A stretch of 6,873 nucleotides of DNA from Acidisoma sp035492295 (GTDB lineage: Bacteria; Pseudomonadota; Alphaproteobacteria; Acetobacterales; Acetobacteraceae). Shown here piece by piece: positions 1 to 5,475 of the stretch. The notes beneath the pieces were generated by a model, which did not search any database, had not been told where the DNA came from, and was given only the letters and a program-made list of their open reading frames with translations. The DNA is taken from positions 1 to 6,873 of the forward strand of contig NZ_DATJJK010000250.1 in assembly GCF_035492295.1 (NCBI RefSeq), in the 5' to 3' direction. The position numbers were made by a program, and so were the translations under genes. How positions within the stretch are numbered: the first letter of the stretch is position 1; every line of letters begins with the position of its first letter.

Positions 1-405
1 GCTTTCGAAGCGATCCTGCGCCACTTGCCATAGGCTGGCGGTCTCGCGCAGCTTGCCCTCTCCCTTCGCCGTCAACTTCGCCAGCCGGTTTCGTTTGTCG
101 TCGGGATCGACATCGAGAACGACCAAGCCATCCCGCTCAAGGGGCTTGAGATTGTGCCCGAGGGCGGAGCGGTCCAACACCAGGGATGCGGCAAGCTGTC
201 CCATCGTCGGGCTGCCGAGACGCGCGATATTCAATAGAATCGAGCGCTGCGTGGCACGCAGACCTGTGGGCGCCAGCAACGAGTCATACAGCTGCGAGAC
301 GCGACGGGTCGCCTTCCGCAAAGCGGTGTTGTTGCACCGGTCGCCATCGCCGAGGTTCAAGGCGTTTTTGTCGGGCTGACCGCGCGCGGGCGACTCTTTC
401 GGCAA
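1..405 (-). CDS. MarR-family winged-helix transcriptional regulator, 3' end cut off by the window
   Basis: A DNA-binding repressor or activator of the MarR family, acting in the cytoplasm as a dimer; its ligand cannot be told. The frame is open from a TTG at 405-403 to the left edge (135 codons), so about 10-30 C-terminal residues are probably missing. TTG is chosen because GAGGAG lies 8 nt upstream (419-414) and no ATG fits. Visible parts: a polar N-terminal tail, helix 1 around residues 24-44 (CNNTALRKATRRVSQLYD), the helix-turn-helix at about 67-95 with recognition segment LDRSALGHNLKPLERDGLV, the wing DPDDKRNR (100-107), then LTAKG and the start of the C-terminal dimerisation helix. A lone Cys (residue 24) sits at the start of helix 1; redox sensing there is only a possibility. 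The gene lies downstream of the MFS exporter on the same strand, but the gap of about 430 bp suggests its own promoter. Family call is firm; target genes unknown. Confidence 0.9.
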   Translation of the reverse strand, partial: MPKESPARGQPDKNALNLGDGDRCNNTALRKATRRVSQLYDSLLAPTGLRATQRSILLNIARLGSPTMGQLAASLVLDRSALGHNLKPLERDGLVVLDVDPDDKRNRLAKLTAKGEGKLRETASLWQVAQDRFES

Positions 406-427
406 ATTCCCTACTCCTCGGCACTCG

Positions 428-483
428 TCCGACCGGCCGAGAACGCCGGCGACGCATGCCTCGAGTCCGACCGGCTTGAACGC
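428..483. repeat. Imperfect direct repeat just upstream of the MarR start
   Basis: TCCGACCGGC occurs at 428-437 and again at 466-475, 38 bp apart. In each copy GAACGC follows after 3 or 2 bases (441-446 and 478-483), so the two units of 18-19 bp differ mainly by a small indel. They sit about 23 and 61 bp upstream of the TTG start of the MarR gene, in or near its 5' leader. They could be tandem half-sites for a regulator or chance repeats in GC-rich DNA. No function is shown. Confidence 0.4.
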
Positions 484-546
484 ACGCACGACGGGCGTTC
501 GGTCAAACCGTGCATCGTACCCTGATTCAGACAGAGGACGAGTATG

Positions 547-560
547 TGGGCACATGCCCA
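547..560. promoter_or_regulatory. Palindrome 1, possible operator
   Basis: TGGGCA-CA-TGCCCA is a perfect inverted repeat with 6-bp arms and a 2-bp centre. It lies about 140-155 bp upstream of the MarR start codon, just upstream of a weak -10-like TACGAT at 519-514. Its 12-bp core GGGCACATGCCC is the exact reverse complement of the core of the second palindrome. The shape fits a site for a dimeric regulator, possibly the neighbouring MarR protein itself; this is inference. Confidence 0.4.
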
Positions 561-630
561 AAGGTGCCAGGGCCTGTGCATCAGATCTGTCGGTCTCAAG
601 CGGGAGAGCGGGAGGAAGCGCCTCGAAGAA

Positions 631-646
631 ACGGGCATGTGCCCGT
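631..646. promoter_or_regulatory. Palindrome 2, possible operator
   Basis: ACGGGCA-TG-TGCCCGT is a perfect inverted repeat with 7-bp arms and a 2-bp centre. It shares the GGGCA-N2-TGCCC core with the palindrome at 547-560. The two centres are 85 bp apart, close to eight helical turns, so both sites would face the same side of the DNA. It could be a regulator binding site; the alternative is a small RNA hairpin, though a 2-nt loop makes that unlikely. Confidence 0.4.
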
Positions 647-795
647 ATCATCGCACCTTGTTCGAGGCTGATGAGGCATCGCGCCCCGGCGTCGCTCACC
701 GTTTTGACTCGGAAATAGAAGCACGCGGAGACGGGGCCGCCTGCGTTTGGTCGATCCGGGCCCCTCGAGCTTGAAGTAGGGTCCCATTGACGGGT

Positions 796-821
796 GAATC
801 AATCGCCGACGCGATTCATTC
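796..821 (-). terminator. Stem-loop downstream of the MFS gene, possible terminator
   Basis: GAATCAATCG (796-805) and CGATTCATTC (812-821) pair over 10 bp with one C-C mismatch around a 6-nt loop, starting 16 nt after the MFS stop codon. Placement fits the end of the gnd-MFS transcript. No T-run follows on the minus strand, and the stem is rather AT-rich, so it is not a canonical intrinsic terminator; it may instead stabilise the transcript's 3' end. Confidence 0.35.
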
Positions 822-836
822 CAGCCCGATCAGACC

Positions 837-2330
837 CTAGCGCCCGGCATGGCCTGACATTTCGGCCCCGGCATTGGCCGGCAGGCGAAAGGCCAGGAAA
901 GCTGCCGGCAGCATGACGGTCGCGACCACGAGGAAGGCGAAAGAAAAATCCTCGAGCCGCGGATGCGGCTTTCCAGCGAGGGCCCCGGCAAGCCCCAGCG
1001 CGGCCGCTCCGAGGGTGACACCGATGGTGAGCGAAAGCTGCTGCAGCGTGCTGTAGAAGCTGGTGGCGCTGCTCATTCGGCCTTCCGGAATATCGGCATA
1101 GGCGACCGTGTTGTAGGCGGTGAATTGCAGCGAGCGGAAGACACCGCCCAGCAGCAGCACGCCGTAGATCGCGGCGAGCGGCCAACTGGGGCGGAAGGCC
1201 GCCGTCAGTGCGAGCACGACGGCCGAGATCGCCGCATTCCAGCCCAGCAGATTACGGAAGCCAAAGCGCTGCAGGGCCGGCCGTGCGACCGGCTTGGTGA
1301 CTAAAGCCCCCGCCGCGCTCACGAAGGTCACGAGCCCGCTATGGAAGGCACTGAGCCCAAAACCGATCTGCAGCATGAGCGGCAGGAGGAAGGGCAGCGC
1401 CCCGATGCCGATGCGAAAGAGCGAGCCTGCACTGACCGATACCGCAAAGGTCGGGATCTTCAGCAGGCTGACGTCGAGCAGCGGATAGGGGTAGCGCCGC
1501 GCATGGCGCAGATAGCCGAGGGCCGCCACAAGACCGACCCCGGTCAGCGCGATCGCGAGCGATGGCGGCAGCGCGCCGCGCCCGAAGGAGGAGAGCCCCA
1601 TGATGAGGCCGGCCATGCCTATTCCAGCCAGGACCTGGCCGACCAGATCGAACTGGGTCGCCTCCACCCGCTCGTCCCCCCGGATGAAAAGCGTCACCAG
1701 CAGTACGCCCAGGATGCCGATCGGAATATTGATGAAGAAGATCCAGTGCCAAGAGAGCGCCGTGACCAGGAAGCCGCCGACCGGCGGCCCGATCACCGGG
1801 CCCAGCAGCGCCGGCATGGTGAGCCAGGACATGGCCGCGACCAGATCCTTTTTGCCGACGCGGCGCAGCAACAGCAGGCGCCCGACCGGCACCATCATGG
1901 CACCTCCCATCCCCTGCAAGATGCGGGCAGCCACCAGCATGGCGAGACTGTCCGAGATGCCGCAGAGCACAGACGCAAAGGTGAAGACGATGATCGCGGC
2001 GCGAAAGACGATGCGCGCGCCGAAGCGGTCCGCGATCCAGCCGCTCGCCGGAATGCAGGCGGCGAGGCTGACCAGATAGGAGGTGATCGCGATGTTCATC
2101 GTGACCGGCGAGACGTCGAATCCCCTGGCCATGGACGGCAGGGCGGTCGCGACAACGGTCGAGTCCAGATTTTGCATGAAGAGGGCGCTGGCGACGATCA
2201 GCGCCGTGGCCCGCATCGCCGATGGCAGGCCGCGCCGGGCCGGTTTTACTCCGGCAGCCGAAGCCGCCGGAGTCGTCGTTTCGTCAGGCGTGGAGCTGGT
2301 GCCGGACCTGCTCCACCGGTCGTCCGCCAA
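837..2330 (-). CDS. MFS multidrug exporter, DHA2 (EmrB/QacA-like) family, 14 TM
   Basis: An inner-membrane proton-driven exporter; substrate unknown. At 497 residues it has the usual length of the 14-helix DHA2 group. After a polar, low-complexity N-tail (about 38 residues) come TM1 with motif D1 (LDSTVVATALP, 55-65), motif A in the loop between TM2 and TM3 (GWIADRFGAR, 97-106), motif B (RILQGMGGAMMVPVGR, 136-151), the antiporter motif C (GPVIGPPVGG, 177-186) and the family segment WHWIFFINIPIG (194-205), then further hydrophobic helices to the C-terminus. The TTG start at 2330-2328 is preferred: GGAGG (2343-2339) lies 8 nt upstream inside the end of gnd, and the gnd stop is only 3 nt away, so translation is probably coupled. 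An ATG at codon 39 (2216) would also keep TM1 but lacks a clear ribosome binding site. No EmrA-like partner is visible, so it may work alone. Family firm, substrate not predictable. Confidence 0.93.
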   Translation of the reverse strand: MADDRWSRSGTSSTPDETTTPAASAAGVKPARRGLPSAMRATALIVASALFMQNLDSTVVATALPSMARGFDVSPVTMNIAITSYLVSLAACIPASGWIADRFGARIVFRAAIIVFTFASVLCGISDSLAMLVAARILQGMGGAMMVPVGRLLLLRRVGKKDLVAAMSWLTMPALLGPVIGPPVGGFLVTALSWHWIFFINIPIGILGVLLVTLFIRGDERVEATQFDLVGQVLAGIGMAGLIMGLSSFGRGALPPSLAIALTGVGLVAALGYLRHARRYPYPLLDVSLLKIPTFAVSVSAGSLFRIGIGALPFLLPLMLQIGFGLSAFHSGLVTFVSAAGALVTKPVARPALQRFGFRNLLGWNAAISAVVLALTAAFRPSWPLAAIYGVLLLGGVFRSLQFTAYNTVAYADIPEGRMSSATSFYSTLQQLSLTIGVTLGAAALGLAGALAGKPHPRLEDFSFAFLVVATVMLPAAFLAFRLPANAGAEMSGHAGR

Positions 2331-2333
2331 GCC

Positions 2334-3779
2334 TTAAGCCTCCACCTCGGTGCCGTCCTGGCTCCAGCGGGTATGGAAGCTGCCCTCCTTATCCAGCCGG
2401 CGATAAGTATGGGCGCCGAAATAGTCACGCAGGCCCTGCAGCAGATTCGCAGGTCCCCGGGCGCGGCGCAGGCCGTCGTAATAGGCGAGCGCCGAGGAGA
2501 AGGCCGGCACGGCCACCCCGTTCTGCACGGCGAGGACGATGACACGGCGCCAGGCATCCTCGGCCTTCACCACCGCATCCCGGAAGTAATCATCCAGCAG
2601 CAGGTTGGAGAGGTTGGCGTCGCGGTCATAGGCTTCCTTGATGCGGTCGAGGAAGCGGGCACGGATGATGCAGCCGCCGCGCCAGATCGTCGCCATGTCG
2701 CCGAGCGTCAGATCCCAGCCGTATTGCGCGGAGGCGACCGCCATCTGCTCAAAGCCCTGAGCGTAAGCCACGATCTTGGAGGCGTAGAGCGCATCCCGGA
2801 TGGCGTCGATCTCGGCGCGCTCGGGCTTGCGGGTGGAGACCACCGGATGCGGCAGCTTCTTCTCGGCTTCCGCGCGCATGGCGCGACGGCCGGACAGCGC
2901 ACGGGCGAAGACCGCCTCGGTGATGGCTGTGACAGGCACGCCGAGTTCGAGCGCGTTCTGCGCCGTCCAGCGGCCGGTGCCCTTCTGCTCCGCCTCGTCG
3001 ACGATGCTGTCGACCAGCGGCTTGCCGGTGCTGTCAGTCTTGCGCAGGACGGCGGCGGTGATTTCGATCAGATAGCTGTCGAGATCGCCGGCTTTCCAAT
3101 CCGCGAAGATATCGCCCATGGCCTTGGCGTCCAGGCCGTAGAGCGTCTGCATCAGGTCATAGGCCTCGGTGATGAGCTGCATATCGGCATATTCGATGCC
3201 GTTATGGACCATCTTCACGTAATGGCCGGCGCCGTCCGGCCCGATATAGGTACAGCATGGTACCCCATCGACCGAGACCGCCATCTTGGTGACGATCGGC
3301 GCGATGCGCTCATAGGCCGCGCGCTCGCCGCCCGGCATCATGGAGGGGCCTTCGAGCGCCCCCTCCTCGCCGCCGGAAACACCCATGCCGATGAAGCGGA
3401 TGTTCGCGTCCTTGCAGCGTTTGAAGCGGCGGGCGGTGTCCGTATAGAGCGAATTGCCCCCGTCGATGATGATGTCGTCCGGCTCCAGCTGGCCGATCAA
3501 ATCCTCGATCATGTCGTCCACCGGCTTGCCGGCCTTGACCATGATGATGACCGCGCGCGGGCGGGCAAGCGAGGCGACGAAAGCTTCGATCGTCTTTGAC
3601 GGGTAGAAGCGGCCTTCCGAGCCGTGCTCGGCCATCAGTTTGTCGGTGCGCTCATGATTGCGGTTAAAAAGCGCCACGCCGAAGCCTTTGCGGGCTGCAT
3701 TGCGGGCGAGGTTGGCACCCATGACGGCAAGGCCGAGAACGCCGATATCGGCGGCTGCAGTCGCCGGTTGGTCGCTCAT
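2334..3779 (-). CDS. gnd: 6-phosphogluconate dehydrogenase, decarboxylating (NADP+)
   Basis: Cytoplasmic enzyme of the oxidative pentose phosphate pathway: 6-phosphogluconate + NADP+ gives ribulose 5-phosphate, CO2 and NADPH. At 481 residues it is the long, dimeric form. The Rossmann fold opens with GLAVMG (16-21); NR at 39-40 is the usual NADP-preferring pair. Further motifs are IIDGGNS (104-110), the substrate loop SGGEEGA (135-141) and the active-site block with K189, N193 and E196 (equivalents of E. coli K183, N187, E190). The all-helical C-terminal domain ends with RDYFGAHTY (R451, H457), which reaches into the partner's active site, and FHTRW. The ATG at 3779 is chosen because GGAGG lies 8 nt upstream and the Rossmann fold starts 11 residues later; the frame is open further upstream to 4094 but that extension is not protein-like and would overlap phhB. 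It is the first gene of an operon with the MFS exporter. All key residues look intact. Confidence 0.97.
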   Translation of the reverse strand: MSDQPATAAADIGVLGLAVMGANLARNAARKGFGVALFNRNHERTDKLMAEHGSEGRFYPSKTIEAFVASLARPRAVIIMVKAGKPVDDMIEDLIGQLEPDDIIIDGGNSLYTDTARRFKRCKDANIRFIGMGVSGGEEGALEGPSMMPGGERAAYERIAPIVTKMAVSVDGVPCCTYIGPDGAGHYVKMVHNGIEYADMQLITEAYDLMQTLYGLDAKAMGDIFADWKAGDLDSYLIEITAAVLRKTDSTGKPLVDSIVDEAEQKGTGRWTAQNALELGVPVTAITEAVFARALSGRRAMRAEAEKKLPHPVVSTRKPERAEIDAIRDALYASKIVAYAQGFEQMAVASAQYGWDLTLGDMATIWRGGCIIRARFLDRIKEAYDRDANLSNLLLDDYFRDAVVKAEDAWRRVIVLAVQNGVAVPAFSSALAYYDGLRRARGPANLLQGLRDYFGAHTYRRLDKEGSFHTRWSQDGTEVEA

Positions 3780-4063
3780 TCGATATTCCTCCGAGGAAAT
3801 ACGCTTCTGATGAAGGCAGGCGTCATAAAACAGCGCGCCCGCCAGGGTTTGGATGACGGTCCGAGGGAACCCTAATGCGCTGAGCCTGAGATGCCAGTCT
3901 TCCCACCGCATGCCGCATCGGCGATTGAAGCGGTTGCACCGGGTCCAGAGGAGATGGAAGCGGCCCATCGCCAGGGAAAAGTGGTGTAAAGTGCAGCCTC
4001 GGCCTTGTTCTGGGCGCCGAGCGGCCACAGCTTGAGCCGAGGCATCACATCCGGGAGATCGCC
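3780..4063. promoter_or_regulatory. Divergent intergenic region between gnd and phhB
   Basis: These 284 bp must hold promoters for both the minus-strand gnd operon and the plus-strand phhB operon. On the minus strand an AT-rich patch TTTTATGAC (3830-3822), about 45 bp from the gnd start, is the best -10-like element, but no matching -35 is clear. On the plus strand nothing close to consensus stands out. A loose inverted repeat AGGGTT/AACCCT (3844-3849, 3868-3873, 18-bp gap) lies between. No gene is seen here; the open frame running through it on the minus strand is an upstream extension of gnd. Confidence 0.5.
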
Positions 4064-4411
4064 ATGTCCGCCCTGGCCCAAGAGACCTGCGCACCCTGCC
4101 GTGGCGGCGTACCGCCCCTGCCCGCCACAGAGGCCCAAGCCCTGCTGCGCGAGGTGCCGGACTGGCGGCTGTCCGAGGACGGCAAGCGGATCGAGCGGCA
4201 TGTCAAGTTCCGCGACTTTGCATCCGCCCTCGAGTTCGTGACGAGAATCGGCGCTGTTGCCGAAGAGGCCGGACACCATCCCGATCTCGCGCTGGGCTGG
4301 GGCTATGTCGCGGTCTCGCTCCATACCCATGCGATCGGTGGACTGCAGCGGGCGGATTTCGTGCTCGCCGCCAAGATCAACGCCTTGCCCCACCCCGGGG
4401 CCACGGGCTGA
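4064..4411 (+). CDS. phhB: Pterin-4a-carbinolamine dehydratase
   Basis: Dehydrates 4a-hydroxy-tetrahydropterin to the quinonoid dihydropterin, the recycling step for aromatic amino acid hydroxylases; in bacteria without such a hydroxylase the role is less clear. The 115-residue protein carries the family signature EEAGHHPDLALGW (67-79) with catalytic H71 and H72, then H89 and D98, which match rat H61, H62, H79 and D88. An N-terminal extension of about 18 residues has CAPCRGGVPPL, a CxxC-containing leader often seen in longer bacterial members and absent from the short mammalian type; its job is unknown. The ATG at 4064 has GGGAG 6 nt upstream. It is the first gene of a two-gene unit with the DUF427 protein. 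No phenylalanine hydroxylase gene lies in the window. Family call is firm; the symbol follows usual practice and does not assert a phenylalanine pathway. Confidence 0.93.
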   Translation: MSALAQETCAPCRGGVPPLPATEAQALLREVPDWRLSEDGKRIERHVKFRDFASALEFVTRIGAVAEEAGHHPDLALGWGYVAVSLHTHAIGGLQRADFVLAAKINALPHPGATG

Positions 4412-4421
4412 GGAACATCCG

Positions 4422-4703
4422 ATGAAAGCGACCTGGAACGGCACCGTGATTGCCGAGAGCGACGATATCGTGACGGTCGAGGGCAACGCCTATTTTCCGG
4501 AGTCCAGTCTGAACCTCGACCTTCTGCGCCGGAGCGACCACACCAGCGTCTGCCCCTGGAAGGGCACTGCACATTATTTCGACCTCGTGGTCGACGGCGC
4601 GACCAACCCGAACGCCGTCTGGTACTACCCCGAGCCGAAGGAGGCCGCAGCCGAGATTCGTGGGCGGGTCGCCTTTTGGAAGGGCGTCAAAGTCACGGCC
4701 TGA
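4422..4703 (+). CDS. DUF427 domain protein
   Basis: A small soluble protein of 93 residues, the typical length for a single DUF427 domain. The family hallmarks are visible: an N-terminal strand segment MKATWNGTVIAESDD, then YFP (about 24-26), the conserved block SVCPWKGTAHYFD (about 42-54) with its Cys, Trp and Gly, and the C-terminal AWYYPEP-like segment (here AVWYYPEP) followed by a helix and FWKGV. No biochemical role is established, so none is given. It begins 10 nt after the phhB stop, and its ribosome binding site GAGGA (4410-4414) overlaps that stop, which points to one transcript and coupled translation. Its last 11 bp overlap the end of pabC on the other strand. Confidence 0.9.
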   Translation: MKATWNGTVIAESDDIVTVEGNAYFPESSLNLDLLRRSDHTSVCPWKGTAHYFDLVVDGATNPNAVWYYPEPKEAAAEIRGRVAFWKGVKVTA

Positions 4704-5475
4704 GGCCTGCGATGCGCGTGGGCGGCGCGGGAAGCCGCCGTCCCTCCACAGAGGCCACGGCACGCAGGCCGAGGCTGTTAGAGAGAAAGGCGCCCTCGGC
4801 GCGCGCCAAATCCTGCGGCAGAACCGACCGCTCGACCGCTCCTTCGTGCTCGATCAGGAGGGCCCGTGCGATGCCGGGAAGCGCGCCGTCGGCGAGCGGC
4901 GGGGTGATGAGCGCGCCCTCCAGGCAGAGGAAAAGATTGGCGGCCGTCGCTTCCACCACGAAACCCTGGGTGTTCAGCAGAAGCGCGTCGTCCGCATCTC
5001 GTGACGCCGCCTCCTGGCGGGCCAGGATATTGTCCAGGTAGTTGAGGGATTTGACGCGGCTGAGGGGCGAAAACTCGTTCCGCCGCGTGGCTTGGGCGAT
5101 GACAAGACGGGCCGCCGGCAAGGTTGCTGGCAGCGGGCTCGCCGTCATGAGAACGGTCGGAAAGACCGGCCCCTGCGGCAGCACGCCGCGTGCGGCTACT
5201 CCACGCGAAACGGTGAGGCGTAGCGCGGCCTCGCTCAAGCTGTTGGCGGCGAGTACCGCCTTCATAGCCTCGACAAACGGCACCTCGGGCCGCGGAATGG
5301 CAAGGAGATCGAGCCCCGCCTGTAGCCGGGCCAGATGGCGCGGCAGGTGGAGGGGTTTGCCCTCCCGCACGCAGATCGTCTCGAAAACCCCATCGCCGAG
5401 GGAGAAACCGCGATCGGCCGGGTCGATCCGGGCCTCCGCCGCCGGGAGCAGTGCACCGTTCAGCCAGAGGATCAT
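4693..5475 (-). CDS. pabC: Aminodeoxychorismate lyase (class IV aminotransferase)
   Basis: A PLP enzyme that splits 4-amino-4-deoxychorismate into p-aminobenzoate and pyruvate, the last step to pABA for folate. The 260-residue protein has the class IV fold: N-terminal WLNGALLP and RGFSLGDGVFET (22-33), the PLP lysine K142 in RVKSLNYLDN, then ALLLNTQGFVVEATAANLF (164-182) with E175, and ALPGIARALL (198-207). The same fold includes branched-chain and D-amino acid aminotransferases; lyase is preferred because the gene directly follows pabB. The ATG at 5475-5473 overlaps the pabB TGA (5474-5472) as ATGA, which supports this start over an in-frame codon 14 residues earlier inside pabB. The ribosome binding site is weak, in keeping with translational coupling. 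The 3' end overlaps the convergent DUF427 gene by 11 bp. Substrate choice within class IV is the main uncertainty. Confidence 0.88.
   Translation of the reverse strand: MILWLNGALLPAAEARIDPADRGFSLGDGVFETICVREGKPLHLPRHLARLQAGLDLLAIPRPEVPFVEAMKAVLAANSLSEAALRLTVSRGVAARGVLPQGPVFPTVLMTASPLPATLPAARLVIAQATRRNEFSPLSRVKSLNYLDNILARQEAASRDADDALLLNTQGFVVEATAANLFLCLEGALITPPLADGALPGIARALLIEHEGAVERSVLPQDLARAEGAFLSNSLGLRAVASVEGRRLPAPPTRIAGLRP

Larger units (their letters stand above)
406..836. other. Intergenic region upstream of the MarR gene, no convincing gene
   Basis: Small open frames exist on both strands here, but none has a good ribosome binding site or a protein-like composition; they are rich in Arg, Ser and Cys with no recognisable domain. 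The region holds the stem-loop after the MFS stop (796-821), two palindromes (547-560, 631-646) and an imperfect direct repeat (428-446, 466-483), described separately. A possible minus-strand -10 element TACGAT lies at 519-514, but I see no good -35 at the right distance. The minus-strand promoter of the MarR gene should lie in this stretch. Confidence 0.6.

Noticed and set aside
501..506. TTGACC on the minus strand as a -35 element for the MarR gene
   Set aside because: No -10-like hexamer lies 16-19 bp downstream of it.
411..774. Small open frames on both strands in the intergenic region
   Set aside because: No ribosome binding site, no recognisable domain, and Arg/Ser/Cys-rich composition typical of noncoding GC-rich DNA.
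1341..3599. A 752-codon open frame on the plus strand
   Set aside because: It lies antisense to the MFS and gnd genes, is rich in Arg, Asp, His, Gly and Gln without any domain, and is the usual by-product of GC-rich codon use. The minus-strand proteins have complete family motifs.
3844..3873. Inverted repeat AGGGTT/AACCCT as an operator
   Set aside because: Six-bp arms with an 18-bp gap are easily found by chance; kept only as a note in the intergenic entry.
3780..4094. N-terminal extension of gnd (105 extra codons)
   Set aside because: The added residues are not protein-like, would overlap the phhB start, and a strong GGAGG precedes the ATG at 3779 where the Rossmann fold begins.
3872..4486. 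A 204-codon minus-strand frame across phhB
   Set aside because: It is antisense to phhB, whose catalytic histidines and ribosome binding site are intact; no domain is visible in the antisense product.
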